A stretch of DNA of 64,000 nt from positions 434,001-498,000 of the forward strand of contig JAFEDR010000011.1 of NCBI GenBank assembly GCA_018241525.1, read 5' to 3'. The translations under genes and the position numbers were made by a program. Positions 59,101 through 64,000 of this stretch are shown here, one piece after another. Numbering within the stretch: position 1 is the first letter of the stretch; every line of letters begins with the position of its first letter. Under the pieces are notes generated by a model, which ran no database searches, was not told the DNA's origin, and saw nothing but the letters and a program-made list of their open reading frames with translations. Source of the DNA: Pseudomonadota bacterium. Lineage in GTDB: Bacteria; Pseudomonadota; Gammaproteobacteria; Steroidobacterales; Steroidobacteraceae.

Positions 59101-59655
59101 CAGCCCGAGGTCGAGGAACTCCTGCACCGTCGCCGGGTACAGCACCGGCAGGCCGTTCGCCGCCAGCGCCTGCTCGCTCTGGTGCGAGATCGTCGAGCTC
59201 TTGCCGGGGTGGTCGTCGCCGAACAGCACCAGCACGCCGCCGAGCGGCGCCGTGCCCATCCGGTTCGCGTGCTTGATCGGATCGCCGGAGCGATCGACGC
59301 CCGGCCCCTTGCCGTACCAGAGCGCGAACACGCCGTCGTACTTGGCGCCGGGCAGCAGCCCGAGCTGCTGCGTGCCCCAGATGGCAGTCGCCGCGAGATC
59401 CTCGTTGACGCCCGGCGCGAAGCGCACGTGGTGCGCCGCGAGTCGCGAGCCCGCCGCGAGCAGCTGCTGGTCGTAGCCACCGAGCGGCGAGCCCCGGTAG
59501 CCGCTGACGTAGCCGGCGGTGTTGCGCCCGGCGGCGACGTCGCGACGACGCTGGTCGAGCGGCAGGCGCACGAGCGCCTGCGTGCCCGACAGCAGCACCC
59601 GGCCGCGCTCGCGGTCGTACTTGTCGTCGAGGGTGACGTCGCTCGGCGCGCTCAT
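56185..59655 (-). CDS. indolepyruvate ferredoxin oxidoreductase, fused alpha-beta
   Basis: A 1156-residue thiamine-diphosphate enzyme that oxidatively decarboxylates aryl-pyruvates from amino-acid transamination to acyl-CoA. The N-terminal alpha part starts with SGTQALVRLPLDQ and GYVSGYRGSPLGGYDQQL; the TPP domain has YFCSGCPHNTST and GIGCHTMAMF. A 4Fe-4S block follows (CEGCGDCSARSNC and SSCNKDYSC), then the gamma/beta part with LLVTGIGGTGVVTVGALL. The fusion of all parts is usual in Proteobacteria. It stands alone, divergent from the thioesterase gene. Confidence 0.94.
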   Translation of the reverse strand: MSAPSDVTLDDKYDRERGRVLLSGTQALVRLPLDQRRRDVAAGRNTAGYVSGYRGSPLGGYDQQLLAAGSRLAAHHVRFAPGVNEDLAATAIWGTQQLGLLPGAKYDGVFALWYGKGPGVDRSGDPIKHANRMGTAPLGGVLVLFGDDHPGKSSTISHQSEQALAANGLPVLYPATVQEFLDLGLHGFALSRHAGTWVGFKCVNETVEATATVEVGPERLECRLPGGEPPAGGVHARYAWDPMSDEIRLTRVKLPRAQAYARENRLDRVTHGAARPGGLGIVAAGKTWLDVGAALAALGLDASRLAALGISVYKPALIWPLEPVALAEFARGQRELLVIEEKAAFLEPQIAHALYNLPDGERPRLSGKHDADGAPLLPADVVLEPLAVARAIGARLAAIGLADAALAERTALLGAQLQEIAARPPAPGQRLPYFCSGCPHNTSTRVPEGSVAFAGIGCHTMAMFMNRATLAPTQMGGEGLTWVGLAPFTNQVHSFQNLGDGTYFHSGLLAIRAAVAANVNITYKLLYNDAVAMTGGQAVEGHLSVAEITQQLRAERVTTIAVVADDPAKYGSTPAFAPGVTLHERHELDAVQRRLRAVPGVTALIYDQVCAAEKRRRRKRGRLADPDRRVLINPLVCEGCGDCSARSNCVSVLPLETEFGRKRAIDQSSCNKDYSCVDGFCPAFVTVEGATLQRADASALDATLAVALPEPAQPSPAATAALLVTGIGGTGVVTVGALLAMAAHLEGRAATVYDMTGLAQKGGAVLSHVKIGPAGAAPVPPRVGLGEADLLLACDLVAAASAEVLGTIGRGRTRLALNTHLVPTAVFQLNPDADFRGGEAVARLTAAVGEHAAGLVDATRAARELLGDTVGANLFLVGYALQRGWLPVGRAAVERAIELNGAAVPLNRRALALGRLAAADPARFAALGAAPAETVAESPLEQRARFLVGYQDVAYADRYRALVARVAAAERDRTPGKTALTEAVTRYYFKLLAYKDEYEVARLHTGAEFRTLLQATFRGDYRLRYHLAPPGLTRHDAVRGEPRKITVGRWLTPVLAALAALRFLRGTPFDPFGWRVERRSERQLIADYERIVAELAAGLGPERHALAVEIASLPERIRGYGHVKARHLGEVRERERALLARWRQPAPADAPVDRAA

Positions 59656-59744
59656 GGGTTCCCGCGATGCCTCCGGGCCGGACCCGAAGCCTACACCGAA
59701 GCGGTGCGTGGACGGCGGCGGGCGTCCTTGCTAGCGTCCTCGCC

Positions 59745-60170
59745 ATGGCTATCTGGTTTGCCCCGTTCACCGTCGAGGACCTCAATCGCACGGCGATGGT
59801 CGGGCTCGCCGCGCACCTCGACATCCGCTTCACCGGCGTCGGCGAGGACTGGCTTGCCGCGTCGATGCCGGTCGACGCGCGTACCCACCAGCCCTATGGG
59901 CTGCTGCACGGCGGGGCGTCGCTGTCGCTCGCCGAGACCGTCGGCTCGGTCGCCGCGAGCCTGTGCCTCGACCCGGCCCGCTTCCGCTGCGTCGGCCAGG
60001 AGATCAACGGCAACCACGTGCGCGGCGTTACGAGCGGTCGGGTCACGGGCACCGCCCGGCCGTGGCATCTCGGCGGGCGCTCGCACGTCTGGCACATCGA
60101 GATCCGCGACGAGGCCGAGAAGCTCGTCTGCGTCTCGCGCCTCACGGTCGCGGTGATCGCCGCCGGCTGA
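59745..60170 (+). CDS. hotdog-fold thioesterase, YdiI/EntH type
   Basis: A 141-residue acyl-CoA or acyl-carrier thioesterase. The catalytic segment HQPYGLLHGGASLSLAETVG (with the Gln/His-Gly-Gly loop and catalytic Glu) lies in the long hotdog helix, and QEINGNHVRGVTSGRVTGTA is the next conserved strand pair. The start MAIWFAPFTVEDLN matches YdiI and EntH, which act on benzoyl- or DHNA-type thioesters; the substrate here is unknown. The lptM-type gene starts 43 bp later. Confidence 0.9.
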   Translation: MAIWFAPFTVEDLNRTAMVGLAAHLDIRFTGVGEDWLAASMPVDARTHQPYGLLHGGASLSLAETVGSVAASLCLDPARFRCVGQEINGNHVRGVTSGRVTGTARPWHLGGRSHVWHIEIRDEAEKLVCVSRLTVAVIAAG

Positions 60171-60182
60171 GCGGCTGGCGGC

Positions 60183-60188
60183 TATACT
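60183..60188 (+). promoter_or_regulatory. -10-like element before lptM-polA
   Basis: TATACT at 60183-60188, in the context GCTATACTG, is 25 bp before the lptM ATG. No good -35 is present 17 bp upstream. It may drive lptM and polA. Confidence 0.4.
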
Positions 60189-60212
60189 GCCCGCCCGATC
60201 CGAGGTGCCTCC

Positions 60213-60476
60213 ATGCGGACCCTGCCGCGCTACGCCCTGGCCGTGCCGGCCCTCGCCGTGCTCGCCCTCGCGGCCTGTGGCCAGAAGGGCCCGCTGGTGC
60301 TGCCGTCGAAGTCTCCGGCCACGAAGGTCCTGAGCACGACCGCGCCGGCCGCACCCGAGGCGGCGCCGGCGGCTGCCGCGGCGCCCACGAACCCCGACGC
60401 CCCGCCGGACGCCCAGCGCAACGCCAAGCCCGACGCGAAGAAAGGCGACGACAGCGCCTCACCGCCGAAGCGCTGA
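60213..60476 (+). CDS. lptM: LptM/YifL-type small lipoprotein
   Basis: An 87-residue lipoprotein. The signal peptide ends LALAAC with Cys22 as the lipid site, followed by the hallmark GQKGPLVLP of LptM (YifL), which stabilises the outer-membrane LPS translocon LptDE. The rest is an Ala/Pro-rich tail. The E. coli gene sits near lysA-dapF; here it is 2 bp ahead of polA, so the two are co-transcribed. Confidence 0.85.
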   Translation: MRTLPRYALAVPALAVLALAACGQKGPLVLPSKSPATKVLSTTAPAAPEAAPAAAAAPTNPDAPPDAQRNAKPDAKKGDDSASPPKR

Positions 60477-60477
60477 C

Positions 60478-63267
60478 ATGCCCGGCGAAGCACGCCTCTA
60501 CCTGATCGACGGGTCCTCCTACCTGTACCGCGCGTTCCACGCGCTGCCGCCATTCACGAACGCCCGCGGCGAACCCACCGGCGCCGTGCTCGGCGTCGTC
60601 AACATGCTGCAGAAGTTCCTGCGCGAGACCGAGCCGACGCACATCGCCGTGGTGTTCGACGCGCCGGGTCGCACCTTCCGCGACGACCTGTTCGAGGCCT
60701 ACAAGGCGCACCGGCCGCCGATGCCGGACGACCTGCGCGCGCAGATCGCGCCGCTGCTCGCGACCGTCGAGGCGCTGGGACTGCCGCTGCTGCGCATCGA
60801 GGGCGTCGAAGCCGACGACGTGATCGGCACGCTGACGCGGCGGGCCGAAGCCGCCGGCCTCCGGGTCGTGATCTCGACCGGCGACAAGGACATGGCGCAG
60901 CTCGTCAACGAGCACGTCACGCTGATCAACACGATGTTCGACACGACGCTCGACACCGCCGGCGTCAAGGCGAAGTTCGACGTCGAGCCCGCGCAGATGG
61001 TCGACTACCTGGCACTGGTCGGCGACAGCTCGGACAACATCCCGGGCGTGCCCAAGGTCGGGCCGAAGACCGCGGCCAAGTGGCTGCAGCAGTGGGGCTC
61101 GATCGAGCGGCTGGTCGCGCACGCGAACGAGGTCGAGGGCAAGGTCGGCGAGAGCCTGCGGGAGAACCTCGCGCAGCTGGAGCTGTCGCGGCAGCTCGCG
61201 ACGATCCGCTGCGACCTCGAGCTGCCGGTCGATCACGAGGCGCTCAGGCGCCGGCCGGCGGACGTCGCGCGACTGCGCGAGCTGTACGCGGCGCTCGACT
61301 TCCGCCGACTGCTCGAGGCCCTGGGCGGCTCGACGGCCGACGCGACGGCGGCCGCTGCGCCGCCGGCCTCCGCGGGGGCCGCGCCCGCCACCCCCGCTGC
61401 GTTCGCGGCGCCGCCGGCGGCCGGCACCGACCCCGCCGACGCCGAGGTGCTCGCAGCGCCGCGTCAGTACGCAACGGTGCTCGACGCCGCGGAGCTCGAG
61501 CGCTGGTTGGCGCGGCTCGCGGCCGCGGAGCTGTTCGCCTTCGACACCGAGACCACCGGGCTCGACTACATGACGGCCGAGATCGTTGGCGTCTCGTTCG
61601 CGACCGCGCCGGGCGAGGCGGCCTACGTGCCGCTCGCGCACGACTACCCGGCGGCGCCACCGCAGCTGCCGCGCGCCGAGGTGCTCGCGCGCCTCAAGCC
61701 CCTGCTCGAGGATCCGGCGCGCGCCAAGCTCGGCCATCACGCCAAGTTCGACGCGCACATCCTCGCCAACCACGGCATCCGCCTCGAGGGCCTGCGCTAC
61801 GACTCGATGCTGGAGTCGTACGTGCTGAACAGCGTCGCCTCGCGGCACGACATGGACTCGCTGGCCGAGCGCTACCTCGGCATCCGCACGATCCACTTCG
61901 AGGACGTGGCCGGCAAGGGCGCCAAGCAGCTGACGTTCAACCAGGTGCCGATCGAGACCGCGGCCGAGTACAGCGCCGAGGACGCCGACGTGACGCTGCG
62001 CCTGCACCGCGTGCTGCGCCGCCGGCTCGAGGCCGAGCCCCGCCTCTGCGCGCTCTACGACACGCTCGAGCAGCCGCTGCAGCCGGTGCTGCAGCGCATG
62101 GAGCGCCGCGGCGTGCTGGTGGATCCGGCGTTCCTGCGCGGCCTCAGCAGCGAGTTCACGCGCCGTCTCGGCGAGCTCGAGCGCGCCGCGCACGAGGCGG
62201 CCGGCGCGCCGTTCAACCTCGAGTCGCCGAAGCAGCTGCAGCAGATCCTGTTCGAGCGGCTCGCGATCCCGGTCGTGCGTCGCACCCCCACCGGCCAGCC
62301 CTCGACCGCGGAGGACGTGCTCGAGGAGCTCGCCGCCGAGCACGCGCTGCCGCGGCTGATCCTCGACTTCCGCGGCATCGCCAAGCTGAAGAGCACCTAC
62401 ACCGACACGCTCGCCGCGCAGGTGAACCCGCGCACCGGCCGCATCCACACCTCGTATCACCAGGCAGTGGCGGCGACCGGACGGCTGTCCTCGACCGACC
62501 CGAACCTGCAGAACATCCCGATCCGGACCCCGGAAGGCCGGCGCATCCGCCAGGCGTTCATCGCACCGCCGGGCCGCGTGCTGCTGGCCGCCGACTACTC
62601 GCAGATCGAGCTGCGGATCATGGCCCACCTGTCGGGTGACGCGGGGCTGCTGAAGGCCTTCGCCGAGGGCCGCGACGTGCACGAGGCGACCGCCGCCGAG
62701 ATGTTCGGCATCGCGCCGGGCAGCGTCACCGCCGACCAGCGGCGCGCCGCCAAGGCGATCAACTTCGGGCTCATGTACGGCATGTCGGCGTTCGGCCTCG
62801 CGGCGCGGCTCGACGTCGACCGCACCGCCGCCCAGGGCTACATCGAGCGCTACTTCGAGCGCTATCCCGGGGTGCGTCGCTACATGGAGGACACCCGCCG
62901 CCGCGCCCGCGAGCAGGGCTACGTCGAGACGGTCGAGGGGCGGCGCCTGTACCTGCCGGAGATCCGTTCGCGCAACCGCCAGCAGCAGCAGTACGCCGAG
63001 CGCGCCGCGATCAACGCGCCGATGCAGGGCACGGCCGCGGACATCATCAAGCGCGCGATGATCGCGGTCGACGCCTGGCTCGAGGCGGCGGCGCCGGGCG
63101 CCGACCTCGTGATGCAGGTGCACGACGAGCTCGTGCTCGAAGTCGACGAGGGCGCGGTCGCGACCGTGCGCGAGCGGGTCACGTCGCTGATGTGCGACGC
63201 AGCGAAGCTCGCCGTGCCGCTCGAGGTCGGGGTCGGGGTCGGCCGCAACTGGGACGAGGCGCACTGA
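60478..63267 (+). CDS. polA: DNA polymerase I
   Basis: A 929-residue three-domain polymerase. The 5' nuclease domain occupies about residues 1-290 (YLIDGSSYLYRAFHALPP, GVEADDVIGTLTRRA, GDSSDNIPGVPKVG). An Ala/Pro-rich linker leads to a 3'-5' exonuclease whose acids are intact: FDTETTG (Exo I), HHAKFDAHIL (Exo II) and YSAEDADV (Exo III), so proofreading is expected. Polymerase motifs A (DYSQIELRIMAHLSGD), B (RRAAKAINFGLMYGMS) and C (VMQVHDELVLEV) are complete. An intrinsic terminator lies 160 bp after the stop. Confidence 0.97.
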   Translation: MPGEARLYLIDGSSYLYRAFHALPPFTNARGEPTGAVLGVVNMLQKFLRETEPTHIAVVFDAPGRTFRDDLFEAYKAHRPPMPDDLRAQIAPLLATVEALGLPLLRIEGVEADDVIGTLTRRAEAAGLRVVISTGDKDMAQLVNEHVTLINTMFDTTLDTAGVKAKFDVEPAQMVDYLALVGDSSDNIPGVPKVGPKTAAKWLQQWGSIERLVAHANEVEGKVGESLRENLAQLELSRQLATIRCDLELPVDHEALRRRPADVARLRELYAALDFRRLLEALGGSTADATAAAAPPASAGAAPATPAAFAAPPAAGTDPADAEVLAAPRQYATVLDAAELERWLARLAAAELFAFDTETTGLDYMTAEIVGVSFATAPGEAAYVPLAHDYPAAPPQLPRAEVLARLKPLLEDPARAKLGHHAKFDAHILANHGIRLEGLRYDSMLESYVLNSVASRHDMDSLAERYLGIRTIHFEDVAGKGAKQLTFNQVPIETAAEYSAEDADVTLRLHRVLRRRLEAEPRLCALYDTLEQPLQPVLQRMERRGVLVDPAFLRGLSSEFTRRLGELERAAHEAAGAPFNLESPKQLQQILFERLAIPVVRRTPTGQPSTAEDVLEELAAEHALPRLILDFRGIAKLKSTYTDTLAAQVNPRTGRIHTSYHQAVAATGRLSSTDPNLQNIPIRTPEGRRIRQAFIAPPGRVLLAADYSQIELRIMAHLSGDAGLLKAFAEGRDVHEATAAEMFGIAPGSVTADQRRAAKAINFGLMYGMSAFGLAARLDVDRTAAQGYIERYFERYPGVRRYMEDTRRRAREQGYVETVEGRRLYLPEIRSRNRQQQQYAERAAINAPMQGTAADIIKRAMIAVDAWLEAAAPGADLVMQVHDELVLEVDEGAVATVRERVTSLMCDAAKLAVPLEVGVGVGRNWDEAH

Positions 63268-63344
63268 CGGCGCGCCGACGCGCCGTTGACTGATCTTTAC
63301 CGGCGGCGCCGAAACTTTCCGGGCGCGCCGCGGGTCTCACCCTA

Positions 63345-63455
63345 TGAACGCCGCAAGGCGCTCCCCGCTACCCTCCCTGAGCGGGCCCCTACCCGGTTCA
63401 TCCCCATGCCGGGTTAGTCTGGCCCGGCGACGGTACCCCGTCGCCGGGTTCTTTT
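63345..63455 (+). ncRNA. predicted C-rich-loop small RNA between polA and engB (Spot 42 / ErsA / sX13 position)
   Basis: Four hairpins follow one another: CGCC-GCAA-GGCG (63349-63360, GNRA loop); CCCGCT/AGCGGG (63364-63369 with 63380-63385) with loop ACCCTCCCTG; ACCCGG/CCGGGT (63391-63396 with 63409-63414) with loop TTCATCCCCATG; and an intrinsic terminator. C-rich loops and the place behind polA are features of ErsA of Pseudomonas and sX13 of Xanthomonas, and Spot 42 occupies the same locus in E. coli. Upstream, AACTT (63313-63317) and TCTCA (63335-63339) are 17 bp apart, a possible sigma-E-type promoter. The 5' end is estimated. Confidence 0.7.
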
Positions 63456-64000
63456 GCTGTCAGATAGCGGCGCAGCATCCGCCGCGCCTCGTCGACGCCC
63501 GTCTTCTGGGTGGCAGAGAAGAGCTGCGCGCTGACCCCGTCGCCGACCTCGCGCCGCACCCGCGCCAGCGTCGCGAGGCCTTCGCCGCGCGAGAGCTTGT
63601 CGGCCTTGGTCAGCAGCACGTGCGCACCCCGCCCGCAGGCGCGTGCGAAGGCGAGCATCTGCTCGTCCGCCTCCGACAGGCCGCGGCGCACGTCGGTCAC
63701 GAGGAACAGCGCCGCCAGCGACTCGCGCTCGCGGAAGTAGCGGTCCATCAGCCCGCGCCAGTGCTCGCGCACCGGCCGCGGCACCTGCGCGAAGCCATAG
63801 CCCGGCAGGTCGACCAGTCGTTGGTTCGCCGCGAGCTCGAAGAAGTTCACCAGCTGGGTCTGGCCCGGGGTCTTCGAGGTCTTGGCGAGTCCGTGGCGCT
63901 GCGTGATCGCGTTGATCGCGCTCGACTTGCCGCTGTTGGATCGGCCGGCGAAGGCCACCTCGCGGCCGATGTCCTGCACAAACTGCGACGGCTCGTGCGC
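63398..64000 (-). CDS. engB: ribosome-biogenesis GTPase EngB (YihA/YsxC), C-terminal part
   Basis: The gene enters from the right edge; 200 codons are visible and the first roughly 15-25 are outside. The G1 loop is FAGRSNSGKSSAIN, G2 is the Thr in SKTPGQTQ, G3 is DLPGYGFA, G4 is TKAD and G5 is FSATQKTG. EngB is an essential GTPase for assembly of the 50S ribosomal subunit. The C-terminal residues (DGVPSPGQTNPAWG) are encoded by the terminator and small-RNA sequence on the opposite strand, so this tail may be unconserved. The order polA-engB is the usual gammaproteobacterial order. Confidence 0.93.
   Translation of the reverse strand, partial: AHEPSQFVQDIGREVAFAGRSNSGKSSAINAITQRHGLAKTSKTPGQTQLVNFFELAANQRLVDLPGYGFAQVPRPVREHWRGLMDRYFRERESLAALFLVTDVRRGLSEADEQMLAFARACGRGAHVLLTKADKLSRGEGLATLARVRREVGDGVSAQLFSATQKTGVDEARRMLRRYLTAKEPGDGVPSPGQTNPAWG
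63423..63455 (+). terminator. intrinsic terminator after polA / small RNA
   Basis: CCCGGCGACGG (63423-63433) and CCGTCGCCGGG (63438-63448) form a perfect 11-bp stem with loop TACC, followed by TTCTTTT (63449-63455). It works for rightward transcription. On the other strand the same bases code for the end of EngB. Confidence 0.85.

Noticed and set aside
55276..60156. Open frame of about 1600 codons on the plus strand opposite iorAB and the DUF5666 gene
   Set aside because: Same cause: low-complexity Arg/Ala/Gly translation, no family resemblance, and full overlap with clear genes on the other strand.

Overview
The window is very G+C-rich chromosomal DNA (around 70% by eye) from a Gammaproteobacterium, most likely near the Xanthomonadales / Nevskiales / Steroidobacterales. 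Pointers are the polA-engB gene order with a small-RNA-like element between them, an LptM-type lipoprotein before polA, gltBD, DUF1684, bactofilin, a fused indolepyruvate ferredoxin oxidoreductase, and an arginine operon built on an N-acyl-ornithine carbamoyltransferase as in Xanthomonas. I see no tRNA, rRNA, insertion sequence, prophage or CRISPR array. Coding density is high and most genes sit in short operons joined by ATGA, GTGA or TGATG overlaps. Both window edges cut a gene (gabT on the left, engB on the right).

Layout. 1-1.8 kb: gabT start, a 67-codon protein, DUF488, an FMN reductase. 1.8-5 kb: two coupled PAS sensor kinases. 5.2-14 kb: CurA-type oxidoreductase, gltBD (glutamate synthase) with a clear promoter and repeated dyads, and a third PAS kinase. 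14-18.3 kb: RND efflux pump and adaptor. 18.3-18.65 kb: the largest non-coding gap, which holds a complete sigma-54 transcription unit on the minus strand (two phased dyads, a consensus IHF site, a consensus -24/-12 promoter, about 80 nt of transcript and an intrinsic terminator). 18.6-29 kb: SPOR lipoprotein, a tandem antiporter-like membrane protein, bactofilin, a YheT hydrolase, a saccharopine-dehydrogenase-like protein, a membrane-anchored receiver protein, a PhzF protein and a YadGH-type ABC exporter. 29-33 kb: an unknown gene divergent from a solo FlhC-like regulator, then nudC, a TSUP permease and an NRDE protein. 33-41 kb: argR-argG-(BioD-like NTPase)-argC-argD-argF'-argB-argH. 41-49 kb: a GGDEF/EAL protein, a stand-alone RAM-domain protein, frmA, maiA, an FAD-linked dehydrogenase and an M20 peptidase. 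49-56 kb: two tandem amidohydrolases, DUF1684, a GNAT protein without a normal start codon, a CPXCG protein, a GIY-YIG-like protein and a DUF5666 protein. 56-64 kb: iorAB fusion, thioesterase, lptM, polA, a C-rich-loop small RNA candidate and engB.

How they work together. The arg block would carry an acyl-glutamate through kinase, reductase, transaminase, carbamoyltransferase, ArgG and ArgH, with ArgR bound over its own start at two phased ARG-box-like sites. GltBD supplies glutamate. The two small-RNA loci both expose runs of C, as do regulators that pair with G-rich ribosome binding sites. The likeliest undescribed biology is the sigma-54 small-RNA locus at 18.44-18.63 kb and the uncharacterised NTPase embedded in the arginine operon.
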